From contig JANTGF010000004.1 in assembly GCA_024763075.1 (NCBI GenBank), positions 30,853 through 94,852 of the forward strand: a stretch of 64,000 nt of DNA, written 5' to 3'. Within the stretch, counting starts at the first letter, position 1. Each line of letters opens with the position of its first letter. The notes below the pieces were generated by a model that was given only the letters and a program-made list of their open reading frames with translations, was not told the origin of the DNA and did not search any database. The stretch is from Bacteroidales bacterium. GTDB taxonomy: Bacteria; Bacteroidota; Bacteroidia; Bacteroidales; VadinHA17. The position numbers were made by a program, and so were the translations under genes. Positions 40,491-50,383 of this stretch are shown here, piece after piece.

Positions 40491-40618
40491 TAAAAAGTTC
40501 AAAAATGGAAATATTAAGTAATTATTTATCTTGGGTATAATTTAATTATGGATTATATAACTTATTTAATATCATACAACTACCTTTAAGTGCGAAACAT
40601 TTGTTAAATACTAAACCA

Positions 40619-41377
40619 ATGAAAAAGTTAAAACTTTTATTTATTCCGTTTGTTTTGTTGTTTTCAATGACCTTTTTAAATCAGTGTTCAAAAAACAAAG
40701 AAAAAACCAAAGTGCTGATAATTACCGGTGGCCATGATTTTGAAAAACAGGCTTTTTATGACGTCTTTCGAAGTTTTTCCAATATTGATTTCGATACGAT
40801 TTTCCAACCTGAAGCCAATAATGTTTATGCATCGGATAGCATTGATAAATACGATGTGCTTGTGTTTTATGATATGGTACAGGAGATTACAGAACAGCAA
40901 AAGAATGATTTCATTAAAATGCTGAACAAGGGAAAAGGAATCTTATTCCTTCATCATTCACTGGCTTCTTATCAGAAATGGAGTGATTTTGGGGAAATTA
41001 TCGGGGGCCGTTACCTGCTTCAGCCCATAGAAAAGGACGGGGTGATTTTTATGCCGGCATCAGACTATAAACACGACCAGGAAATTCCGGTGAAGGTTGT
41101 TGACAGGGAGCATCCGGTAACCCGTGGGATAACAGATTTTACCATTCATGATGAAACCTATGGCAATATAGTTACCACCGGATCCATTCATCCCCTGATG
41201 CGTACGGATCATCCCCTGAATGGGAAGAACATTGCCTGGGCAAATGAATGGGGAAATTCCAAAATCATTTATCTGCAATTAGGTCACGATCATTTTGCTT
41301 TCGGGAATCCAAATTTCAGAAAGATTGTTGACCAGTCTATCGTCTGGTTGGCAGGAAAACAAGATTTTACCAATTAA
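40619..41377 (+). CDS. ThuA-like domain lipoprotein
   Basis: KVLIITGGHDFEKQAFYDVF, GKGILFLHHSLASYQKWSDFGEIIGGRYL, HPVTRGI; lipobox LNQC. Confidence 0.88.
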   Translation: MKKLKLLFIPFVLLFSMTFLNQCSKNKEKTKVLIITGGHDFEKQAFYDVFRSFSNIDFDTIFQPEANNVYASDSIDKYDVLVFYDMVQEITEQQKNDFIKMLNKGKGILFLHHSLASYQKWSDFGEIIGGRYLLQPIEKDGVIFMPASDYKHDQEIPVKVVDREHPVTRGITDFTIHDETYGNIVTTGSIHPLMRTDHPLNGKNIAWANEWGNSKIIYLQLGHDHFAFGNPNFRKIVDQSIVWLAGKQDFTN

Positions 41378-41400
41378 TGTTATCCTAAGGTATAATTCTT

Positions 41401-43959
41401 ATGATTATAAAAAAGACAAAGAGTGGGGAGGAGTACCCGGTGGGTGCAATTTATGTTGATACATCAGTAGCTTTGCATGGATTAAAAATCTTCCTTGTAT
41501 TTCTGCTTCTTACATTCTCTTTCAGTAGTTTTTCCAAAGACATTCAGGGAGTGGTATATTTAGATAAAAACAACAATGGAATCAGGGATAAAGAGGAACC
41601 CGGACTTAAAGGGATTGTCGTATCTGATGGTTTCAGTGTGGTAAGTACAAACGGTGAGGGGAGCTATGTGATTCCCCGGAATAAAAGAGCCCGCATGATA
41701 GTCGTTCACCAGCCGGTAGGATATTATGTTAAACATTATTTTAAACAGATCACGGGTGCTTCAGGGAGTTATGATTTTGCCCTGCTTCCCCGGGAGAAAA
41801 AGACTTCTTTTTCCTTCATTCATATCACAGATACGGAAACCTATCTCATGAAGGACTGGGTGAATAACCTGAAAGATTATATTGCCCGGCAAAATATTGC
41901 ATTTCTTATTCATACCGGTGATATTTGTTATACTAAAGGCCTGAAATGGCATGCCCGGAATGTTAATGACAGTACTATGGATTGCCGGGTATATTATACC
42001 ATTGGTAACCATGATTATGTGGATGGAGATTATGGTGAGCAGCTTTTTGAAAATATTTTAGGCCCGCTTACTTATTCTTTCGAAGTGGGTAAATTTCTTT
42101 TTATCGGGACTCCCATGGGATATGGAGATAAAAAATCTACTTATAAGCCGGAGGATACCTATCGCTGGTTAAGGAAATTACTCGAATTTTTTCCAAAAGA
42201 CCAGCCCAAGATCATTTTCAATCATAATCTGCCTGTGCAAACAGAGCAATTTATACTGCTTGAGGGCACAGAAGATGAACTTGATCTAGATGAATCTAAT
42301 TTAAAAGCATGGATCTACGGTCACTGGCATGTTTCGATGAACCGGGAACATACTCCAGGCGGCACCCGTTCAATTTGCAGCAGTGTGGCTACACACGGAG
42401 GAATTGATTCCTCACCCGCCTATTACCGGGTAATACATGTGGATGAAGAGGGGAATTTTACTTCGAAGATACGCTATACCTACATTCATCGAAAAATTGC
42501 AATTGTATCCCCTAAGAAAGGGAGCATTCCAAAAAATCCGGACGGAAGCTATACTGTTTCCGTAAATGTATATGACAGTGGTTCGGAAATTGATTCGGTG
42601 CGTTGCTCTATCCTGGATAATGCCCATGGAATAGGCTGGAAAACCAGGTATGAAGATGAAAACTGGCAAGACCTTCAACAAAAAACTGACTGGAACTGGT
42701 CAGGACACTGGACACCTTTAACAGATACCATTTCCGATTATACGATCCTGGTAGAAGCCTACACATCAGACAACCGGGTGATCCGGGAAAAATTAAAATT
42801 TCGGTTTTCTCCGGAGACACGGGAAGGGAAACCTGTTACAGACTGGACAAATCTGGGGGGAAATCCTGTTCATGATGCACGAACAGATGCTTCCCTGAAA
42901 TTGCCATTACAAATGTTATGGGTGCAAAATGCAGGCTCCAATATTTTCATGACATCGCCGATAGTGGAAGATGGCAGAGTGTTTATTGCGACTACGGATG
43001 ACAACAACTCAACAGAAAACAAAATCCTTGCTTATGATGCAAAATCAGGAAAGGAATTGTGGCAGTTTACAACCAGGTATTCGATTAAAAACACCATTAT
43101 CGTTTCAAATGGGAGGATTGTGGCTACCGATAACCTTGGATACACCTACATTCTGGATGCTGCAACAGGTAAATTATTACATGATATTGATATTGGATTT
43201 AAACGTTTGCCAGGTTTTTCATACGGAATTGTTCAACAGGGAGATACTGTTTTTGCAGGCTTTGGGCAAAGTCTTTCCGCAATTAAGATATCTACAGGAA
43301 AAATACTATGGAAAAATAAGGACTGGAGGGGTGGAGAAGGAAGCATTCCCACGATGACACTGGGTGACGGGGTACTGGTAACTTCCTCTAACTGGAGAGC
43401 CTTATACGGACATGACAGTAAAACAGGGAAATTGCTCTGGGCAAAAAAGGATGAGGGTATAACTGCAAGGCAGGGAACTGCAAGCTGGCAGGATGGAAAG
43501 TTTTACGTTTGTTCGGCTAACCGGATTTTTGTAATGGATCCGAAAACAGGTGAAACCCTGAAAAGTATTCCAACGGAATTTTCTTTTTCTGCTGCTTCAG
43601 CTCCGCTGGTCACAGAGAACCTGATAATAGTAGGAACAGGGGATAGAGGGCTGGTTGCTTTTGATAAAGAGACTTTTCATCCGGTGTGGCAGGTGGAAAC
43701 CGGAACCTCTGTTGTTTATACAACTCCTTACCATGCAGACGGGGAACAAACTGTGGAAAGCAGTCCGGTACTTGCAGGAGAGCTGGTGTTGTTTGGGGCT
43801 TCAGACGGGTTTCTATATGCGGTGGACAGTAAGGATGGATGTATTAAATGGAAGTTCAAAACCGGTGCTCCGGTCTTTTCTTCGGTGGCAATCTCAGGGA
43901 ACATGGTTTTTGTCGCAGATTTTGCCGGAAATGTATATGGATTCGTAGGGAACAACTAA
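41401..43959 (+). CDS. Calcineurin-like phosphoesterase fused to a PQQ-type beta-propeller
   Basis: FIHITDTETYL, HTGDICYT, IGNHDYVDGDYG, then repeats AYDAKSGKELWQF, AIKISTGKILWKN, AVDSKDGCIKWKFKTGAP. Confidence 0.85.
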   Translation: MIIKKTKSGEEYPVGAIYVDTSVALHGLKIFLVFLLLTFSFSSFSKDIQGVVYLDKNNNGIRDKEEPGLKGIVVSDGFSVVSTNGEGSYVIPRNKRARMIVVHQPVGYYVKHYFKQITGASGSYDFALLPREKKTSFSFIHITDTETYLMKDWVNNLKDYIARQNIAFLIHTGDICYTKGLKWHARNVNDSTMDCRVYYTIGNHDYVDGDYGEQLFENILGPLTYSFEVGKFLFIGTPMGYGDKKSTYKPEDTYRWLRKLLEFFPKDQPKIIFNHNLPVQTEQFILLEGTEDELDLDESNLKAWIYGHWHVSMNREHTPGGTRSICSSVATHGGIDSSPAYYRVIHVDEEGNFTSKIRYTYIHRKIAIVSPKKGSIPKNPDGSYTVSVNVYDSGSEIDSVRCSILDNAHGIGWKTRYEDENWQDLQQKTDWNWSGHWTPLTDTISDYTILVEAYTSDNRVIREKLKFRFSPETREGKPVTDWTNLGGNPVHDARTDASLKLPLQMLWVQNAGSNIFMTSPIVEDGRVFIATTDDNNSTENKILAYDAKSGKELWQFTTRYSIKNTIIVSNGRIVATDNLGYTYILDAATGKLLHDIDIGFKRLPGFSYGIVQQGDTVFAGFGQSLSAIKISTGKILWKNKDWRGGEGSIPTMTLGDGVLVTSSNWRALYGHDSKTGKLLWAKKDEGITARQGTASWQDGKFYVCSANRIFVMDPKTGETLKSIPTEFSFSAASAPLVTENLIIVGTGDRGLVAFDKETFHPVWQVETGTSVVYTTPYHADGEQTVESSPVLAGELVLFGASDGFLYAVDSKDGCIKWKFKTGAPVFSSVAISGNMVFVADFAGNVYGFVGNN

Positions 43960-43988
43960 CAGTTAGTAGGGATCAATAATAAACAAAA

Positions 43989-45194
43989 TCATATAATTAC
44001 CCGGGTGGATATCTTTTGTTGACTTTCATCAACTTCTACAACAATATGACCATTGCTTTTATCAGGCATGCAATATCCGGCGGTAAATTCTTTGATGCTT
44101 AGCTTTTGTTGTTGATAGAAAGGAAAAAGGGATTGTTCCAAAGCGTATTGAACTCCGTGGGGCATGCCGTCAGATCCAAAGATCAGGTCTTCTCCGGGGA
44201 CAAATCCCGCTTCATCAATCAGCATCCGGAACGGATTGTTATTCCGGAGATATTTTTCCGGAAGACGGTCGGCATAGTGTCTGGAATCACTATTGAAATT
44301 GGGTTGCATGGATAATTTAATTCCCATTTCTTTTGCTTTAATTGCAGTTTCTTTTGTAATAAACTGACAATGCTCCATACGGATAGTTGGAAGAAAAACT
44401 TTTTGGCTTTTAAACTTTTCCAGAATTCTTACTACCTGTTCTGTAACCAGGTCGCCAATGGCGTGTATGGCAATTGGTTTTCCGGTTTTTTTGATCTTTA
44501 ACAGGAGGTTTTCCAGCTCTTTATCTGTGTAGATCATGATTCCTTTTTCCCCGCTAATAAATCCTTCGCGAATGGTTGCAGTTTTTACCCCCACTGCTCC
44601 GTCAGTAAATACTTTTATTCCTTGGATATGCTCCTGATTTTCTCTGTCCAGTGAATGAAACATTTCCAGATCAGCCCAGATCCGGGTTCTGTCTATGAGT
44701 CCATTTTGGAGAAGTAGCTGTATAAACTTTTCATCAGGTAAGAGTAATTCTTCAGCATACCAGATCCCTTTTGTTACAAGGAAGTCATCATAGAATGATT
44801 TTATTTGATCTGTGGTTGATGTGACAAGGCCGGCAATGAATTTTGTTATTTTGTCAAGATTCCGCTCTATCCAGTTTGTTTTATCAATGTTTGAGATCAC
44901 TTCTGTGTGAGAGCTGTATAAAATATCCCGGGCCGGTTTATTTACCAGAAAACTGTGAAACGAAAGGTTGCAGATGATAAGTGGAGGCAGCCTGTCCAGT
45001 TCTTTATCATCAAAACTATAGAAACTGCTGTTCCATCCATAAACGACTGTGATTTCATTTTTACTTTGGCTCATCTGTGTGAGAGCCTGCTCTTTATTCA
45101 GAACGGACCTCAGGTTAATGCACTGATTAAGTGATGAATATACACATGGATGGGTATGGTGATCTCGTAATAATGGGATTTTGATCTTTTTCAT
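43989..45194 (-). CDS. Amidohydrolase family protein
   Basis: LLRDHHTHPCVY metal motif, PIAIHAIGDLVTEQVVRILE, FGSDGMPHG. Confidence 0.78.
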   Translation of the reverse strand: MKKIKIPLLRDHHTHPCVYSSLNQCINLRSVLNKEQALTQMSQSKNEITVVYGWNSSFYSFDDKELDRLPPLIICNLSFHSFLVNKPARDILYSSHTEVISNIDKTNWIERNLDKITKFIAGLVTSTTDQIKSFYDDFLVTKGIWYAEELLLPDEKFIQLLLQNGLIDRTRIWADLEMFHSLDRENQEHIQGIKVFTDGAVGVKTATIREGFISGEKGIMIYTDKELENLLLKIKKTGKPIAIHAIGDLVTEQVVRILEKFKSQKVFLPTIRMEHCQFITKETAIKAKEMGIKLSMQPNFNSDSRHYADRLPEKYLRNNNPFRMLIDEAGFVPGEDLIFGSDGMPHGVQYALEQSLFPFYQQQKLSIKEFTAGYCMPDKSNGHIVVEVDESQQKISTRVII

Positions 45195-45364
45195 TATGTA
45201 AATCAGAAAATACTTCCACTCTGATAATTCATTAATATCATTGAAGTGTAGATGTAATTCATTATCTGTGAATATGTTAAGTTTATTTAATTACAAGAAA
45301 AAATATTTTGTAATACAAGGAAATGCAGGTAATTTTTTAATAAAGCTATTAATTATCTCCAAAA

Positions 45365-47935
45365 TTATCTTACTTTATTCACAAAAAAGTACCTGAGCAC
45401 ACAGAGATTTCCAACACTATTTGGATTTCTGTCAGGTGAAATTTTAACCTGCAATGTGTGCTTTCCGGGTTCAAGGCCATCAGCAAGCATATATGGCCAG
45501 GGTAAATAAAGGTGAGAACTGTGTTTCGTGAAAAGGTCTTTTGTCTGCCATTCTCCTTTATCAATGCGGTACTCAATAATGCCGGCATCGGGCCCGGCTG
45601 CCGGGATAATTCCCACAGCATTTCCTTCAAATGTAAGCTTTAGGATTTTTCCCGGATAATTTCCAACCAGCATGGGAACATGAGTGTAATTGTTCCGGGT
45701 ACCTGCCTTAATTGCAGGAATCCAGTTCTCCGTATATACCCAGCCTTTCACTGCTTTTACTTCTTTTGCAGGAATCAGAATTCCATTATCATAACAAACC
45801 TGATCTAATTTCTGAGGGAGGATATAATCAAGGACCTTATCATCATCTGCCACATAACCATTCCATGCATCTTCCATAAAAGAGATCATGGAACGGGCAT
45901 AGACACCCTGACCGAAAGGGGAGGGGTGAAGGTTCTTAAAATCGTCCTTCCAGGTGAATTCACCTGCATTGATCCTGTCGGTTACTTCTTTAGCGAGATT
46001 CAGTGCCGGGATATTATAATACGCTGCAATCAGATCATGATACCGGATGATCGATGGGGTTTTACCCTGATTGTAATCTTTTATTTTTGAAGGGTCAACA
46101 AAATACATAAATACAAGATCCGTTGTCAGGTCAACATTTCTCATGTGTCGTACAATTCCTTCCATGGATCTCAATATTTCTGATTCGGGTCTTCCTTTTC
46201 CACCGTCATTTACTGCTGCTTCCACAAAAAGAAGGTCAACCGGTCCGTTTTTCAGGATATCCCTTTTAAGCCGGAAAGCATCGCTGGTTGAACCCATGGA
46301 GGGAATGCCTGCAGAAATAAAATCAAATTCCGTATCGGGAAAACGGTTTTGAATATAAGCCATCAGACTATCACGCCAACCTCCATTATAGGTGATTGAT
46401 CCTCCCAGAAATGCTACTCTGCCTTTCTTTTCCTTTTCAAACTTTATAAAGGAGTTTCTTATTCCACCCCGCATTTTGTGGTAAGCAGAGGGTTTAAGTT
46501 TAGCTTTTGGCAGTTTTGTATAATATTGAATAAAATTAGCTCCTAACCCGGGAGTTTCAATAACAAAATGATGTCCCCATAAATCCTGTTTTCCTTCTGT
46601 GCAGGGAACGACCTTTGCAATTCCTCCAAGTTTTACATAACGGTTAATTAAAAGCATGGTATTTTCATCTGCCGGTACAACCCTGTCATTCAAGCCAATC
46701 ATGTGTAGCACGGGCACTTTGGCTTTTGCCAGTACATCTAAACTGTCAATCGGATTATTGAGGTAAGCTTTTGCTTCTTCATCTGAGCTGAAACCATATT
46801 CAATTTTCAGTCTATTCCAGTCAGATTCACTACCTTTGCCTTTTCCAAAACCACCCGGCCAACTCTTAAAATCACAAACAGGTGCTTCTGCATAAATGCA
46901 GTTTACTTTATCCGGATTTTGTTTTGCCCAGTTATAAATAAACAGACCTCCACGGCTTACTCCTTCCAAAGAAACTTTTGCATTAAAATGCTGAATGCTA
47001 ACGAGGTAATTATAAAAGCGGTTCCAGATATGCATTGCACGCGGGCTTCCATACATATTATCGGTATTTATGTATGCGATATGGTATCCTTCCGATAACA
47101 GGATGCTGTCCATTTCGGTATGCCATCCGGGAAAGCGGGCCCTCCATATCCACGGGTTTCCATTCAGGGCTTCTTCAGGAACCACAAAAAATGCCTGACG
47201 TCCGTAAAAATCAAAACTGTATTTTTCAAATCCTTTCCATACAGATTTTAGTCCGGGCAACTCCTGATTGACTAATCGTCCGGGCTTCCCTGTGATCTGG
47301 TGGTAAATGATCTTTGCCATTTCCCCGGCTCCTTCCGCATTAGGGTGGATATGATCAGGAAAAAGATTCCCTTTGCCTGTAAAGGGATTGTACAAATCAA
47401 CAAGTGTCAGTTTATTCTTATCAGCAATCTTTTTGACCATTGGATTTACTTCATTTCTTACAATAGAATCTGTAATTCCCCATCGGGTTTGAAAAACCGG
47501 TACAGCCTGAATCAGATATATTTTCGGTTTGGATACCAGCGTATCAAAAGAAGTGATCATTTTATTGTAATCTGCCTCAAATTCATCTTTGTATTTCCAG
47601 TTTTGAGGCTTACTGTCATTGGTTCCAAGCTTAATGATGACAATGTCAGGTTTCCAGCTTATCGCATAAAAAAACATGTCTTCCTTCATATAAGGATAAT
47701 CTCCTTTCAAAAGCATAGTTCTGCCAGAATAGCCGTAATTCCGGACTTCATAACCATTGCCCAGCATTCTTCCCAGTTGGGCAGGATAGGAATCCCTGAT
47801 TCGGTCTTTTATTCCATCCCCATAAGTAATGCTGTTACCGATACAGGCTACTTTAACCGTTTTTGTATTTTGTCCATGAATACTGACATTCAGGAAGAGG
47901 CTTAAGGTGATTAGCCAGATAAATTTGGTTCTCAT
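45365..47935 (-). CDS. Multidomain secreted hydrolase: SGNH - alpha/beta hydrolase - SGNH
   Basis: GNSITYGDGI (SGNH 1), SLEGVSRGGLFIYNWA (serine elbow), FLGGSITYNGGW and VEAAVNDGG (SGNH 2). Confidence 0.82.
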   Translation of the reverse strand: MRTKFIWLITLSLFLNVSIHGQNTKTVKVACIGNSITYGDGIKDRIRDSYPAQLGRMLGNGYEVRNYGYSGRTMLLKGDYPYMKEDMFFYAISWKPDIVIIKLGTNDSKPQNWKYKDEFEADYNKMITSFDTLVSKPKIYLIQAVPVFQTRWGITDSIVRNEVNPMVKKIADKNKLTLVDLYNPFTGKGNLFPDHIHPNAEGAGEMAKIIYHQITGKPGRLVNQELPGLKSVWKGFEKYSFDFYGRQAFFVVPEEALNGNPWIWRARFPGWHTEMDSILLSEGYHIAYINTDNMYGSPRAMHIWNRFYNYLVSIQHFNAKVSLEGVSRGGLFIYNWAKQNPDKVNCIYAEAPVCDFKSWPGGFGKGKGSESDWNRLKIEYGFSSDEEAKAYLNNPIDSLDVLAKAKVPVLHMIGLNDRVVPADENTMLLINRYVKLGGIAKVVPCTEGKQDLWGHHFVIETPGLGANFIQYYTKLPKAKLKPSAYHKMRGGIRNSFIKFEKEKKGRVAFLGGSITYNGGWRDSLMAYIQNRFPDTEFDFISAGIPSMGSTSDAFRLKRDILKNGPVDLLFVEAAVNDGGKGRPESEILRSMEGIVRHMRNVDLTTDLVFMYFVDPSKIKDYNQGKTPSIIRYHDLIAAYYNIPALNLAKEVTDRINAGEFTWKDDFKNLHPSPFGQGVYARSMISFMEDAWNGYVADDDKVLDYILPQKLDQVCYDNGILIPAKEVKAVKGWVYTENWIPAIKAGTRNNYTHVPMLVGNYPGKILKLTFEGNAVGIIPAAGPDAGIIEYRIDKGEWQTKDLFTKHSSHLYLPWPYMLADGLEPGKHTLQVKISPDRNPNSVGNLCVLRYFFVNKVR

Positions 47936-47960
47936 GATTTGTTTATGATTTTAAATGTTA

Positions 47961-50330
47961 TTATTCCTGTGATTCAATAAAATATGTACTGAAAGTTTTT
48001 ATGATGGGTTGGTTGCGATATTCATTTATAATTAACCGGACTTTATTGGTAGGTACTTTGCCAAAGGGCTGAATGCGTTTTTGCCCAATGGATTCTCCTT
48101 CACAAACCAGCTGCCATTTTCCGTCCACACGGGCTTCCACCTTATATGAGCGTACCCGTTCCCCTGATTTAATATCCTCCTGAAGGACAATGCAATTGAT
48201 ATAGTGTTTTTCCGGAGTTTTGAGAAAGAATTTTGTTCCATTGCCAGATTTAGTAGCGATAGGGCTGGAAAAGCTTTTTCTGATTCTATCCCCGAATTCC
48301 TTTAATCTATTTACATCTCCTTCCGGTAGCAGTCCGTGAGGATCAGGAGTAAGTCCTAAAATCAGGGTGGAATTCCTCCCTACAGACTTGTAATACATAT
48401 CAACCAGCTTATCCACCGGATACAGATTCTCTTCATCCCCGGGTTCCCAGAACCATTCATGCCGTCCATTGATTCCACGGAGTGGGGCATCTGACATGGC
48501 AGGCATCCAGTATTTGCCATCCGGATCACCATGTTTTAATAAGGTTATTTTCTCTGACGGTGTGTTTCCGGCATGTGAATAAAAATTAGGGAAGGTAGCC
48601 CAGCATGGATATCCAACGGTGCCTGACTCAGATCCTCCCCAACGGGCTTCAGCCAGCTGGGAGTTATGGTAAAACAGACAATTGGGCTGGTACTGCTGAA
48701 TAATGGGCAGTACATCCGGAGCTCCGTTATCGGGATGGTCGGCGCCACCATCAAACCATATTTCAAACAGATCTCCGTAGCGGGTACAAATTTCCTTGAC
48801 CATTCCTTCCACCATTTTATTGTAATAGGCCTGGCGGTTTTTTTGAAAATCACCTTCACCGTTTACTTTAAAATTATGCACTCCAAAGAATGAATTCCAG
48901 CGAATTCCCAGATAAATGCCGGGTTTGATGCCATATTTCCGGCATGAATTTACAAAATCCCTGACCAGATCGCCTTTTCCGTCTTTCCATTCCACTGCTT
49001 TTAAACAATAGGGATTCACATCAGACTGGTATAGCGCAAAACCTGTTTCATGGGTGGCTGTGAGGAGGGCAAATTTTGCTCCGGCATCTTTTGCTGCTTT
49101 GATCCATTGATCCGTATCCAGTTTGTCAGGCTTGAACAACTGGTAATCCGGGAAAGGAGATATTCGGTTATTCCCCTGTCCATACCTCTTTCCGTCAAAA
49201 ACGTGTAAATCATAATGGAATACCACACCCAATTCAGCTTCCTGCCATGCCAGTTGATGCTTGTTCGGAACCGGATATTTGCTTTCTTTCACCGGAATAA
49301 ATACGCAGTAGGATTCGTTCCCTTTTTTAACAGCAAGGCTTAACACTTTTGGCTCATCGTTTTCTGTGTAAACAAAGGGCCGTTCCAATCGGTCAGTTTT
49401 TATTGTATCCCCGCTTTGCATGGGAATGAATTTCGGCATCAAAACATATTCCGTTGCCTTTTCCCAGTTGATCCCTTCTGCCGAACTGACCATGCCGATA
49501 AATGTATGTGCATGAAATACGCCGTAATAATAATCTCTTTTATGATCATACCACAGGGACATATCTTCTGTATCAAGGTAATCAATCACTGGTTTTGGCT
49601 GGATGACAAAAGGTCCAGTTGGGGAATTTGAAATAGCCATTGCCTGGTTACGGATAAATCGTTTTTCATTTGGCTTATCTCCTTTTACAATCAGGTAATA
49701 CTTGCTATCCTTTCCCTTGGTAATGGCCGGATTTACGCTTAAGGTAGTTATAGGGCCTGATGGTTCGATGAGTGGTTTGTCCATCCTTTCCCAGGGGCCG
49801 TTAATGGATGTTGCCACTGCAACTCCGGTTCGCTGATTCGGGCGTAAGATTTTCCAGTTGGGATGTGAATATCCCGTATGTGCAGTTTCAATCAGATCCT
49901 GTTCGGTATAATCTTTACCTCCCAGGTTGGTGGAAACGTAGTAAAGATAATATTTCCCATCAAAGTATTTGATTTTCGGGTTATGGGCTGTAATGGCATC
50001 CCAATGTCCCCTGCCATGGCTTTTTAGTATCGTTTCTCTATATTTCCAGGGTCCGGCCGGGCTTTTTGAAATGGCGTGGGCAATTTCAGAATGAGTGAGC
50101 CAGCCATAAAAGCTGTATTCTTTTTTCCATCGTGAATAAAAGAGATGGTATTTCCCGTCCTTTCCTTTCAGTATGGAAGAACCCCAGTTGTAATATCCTT
50201 CTGTTTTAAGAATATTCTCCGGAGAAATGGCCTGCAAACGGTCTTTAAAAAACAGTTTGTCAGGATGTTCCTGGGATCTTGCTGTCAGTGAGAATGTTAT
50301 AACTGTGAGGAGAATCTGTATTTTATACAT
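47961..50330 (-). CDS. GH43/GH117-like beta-propeller fused to GH29 alpha-L-fucosidase
   Basis: N-terminal five-blade glycosidase repeats (SSILKGKDGKYHLFYSRW, AHNPKIKYFDGKYYLYY), C-terminal WQEAELGVVFHYDLHVF, FALLTATHETGFALYQSDVNPY, FEIWFDGGAD. Confidence 0.8.
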   Translation of the reverse strand: MYKIQILLTVITFSLTARSQEHPDKLFFKDRLQAISPENILKTEGYYNWGSSILKGKDGKYHLFYSRWKKEYSFYGWLTHSEIAHAISKSPAGPWKYRETILKSHGRGHWDAITAHNPKIKYFDGKYYLYYVSTNLGGKDYTEQDLIETAHTGYSHPNWKILRPNQRTGVAVATSINGPWERMDKPLIEPSGPITTLSVNPAITKGKDSKYYLIVKGDKPNEKRFIRNQAMAISNSPTGPFVIQPKPVIDYLDTEDMSLWYDHKRDYYYGVFHAHTFIGMVSSAEGINWEKATEYVLMPKFIPMQSGDTIKTDRLERPFVYTENDEPKVLSLAVKKGNESYCVFIPVKESKYPVPNKHQLAWQEAELGVVFHYDLHVFDGKRYGQGNNRISPFPDYQLFKPDKLDTDQWIKAAKDAGAKFALLTATHETGFALYQSDVNPYCLKAVEWKDGKGDLVRDFVNSCRKYGIKPGIYLGIRWNSFFGVHNFKVNGEGDFQKNRQAYYNKMVEGMVKEICTRYGDLFEIWFDGGADHPDNGAPDVLPIIQQYQPNCLFYHNSQLAEARWGGSESGTVGYPCWATFPNFYSHAGNTPSEKITLLKHGDPDGKYWMPAMSDAPLRGINGRHEWFWEPGDEENLYPVDKLVDMYYKSVGRNSTLILGLTPDPHGLLPEGDVNRLKEFGDRIRKSFSSPIATKSGNGTKFFLKTPEKHYINCIVLQEDIKSGERVRSYKVEARVDGKWQLVCEGESIGQKRIQPFGKVPTNKVRLIINEYRNQPIIKTFSTYFIESQE

Positions 50331-50383
50331 GAGTTTGAATTATAGTATTTGTGGAAAGCAAACTTAATAAAAAATGAACTAAA

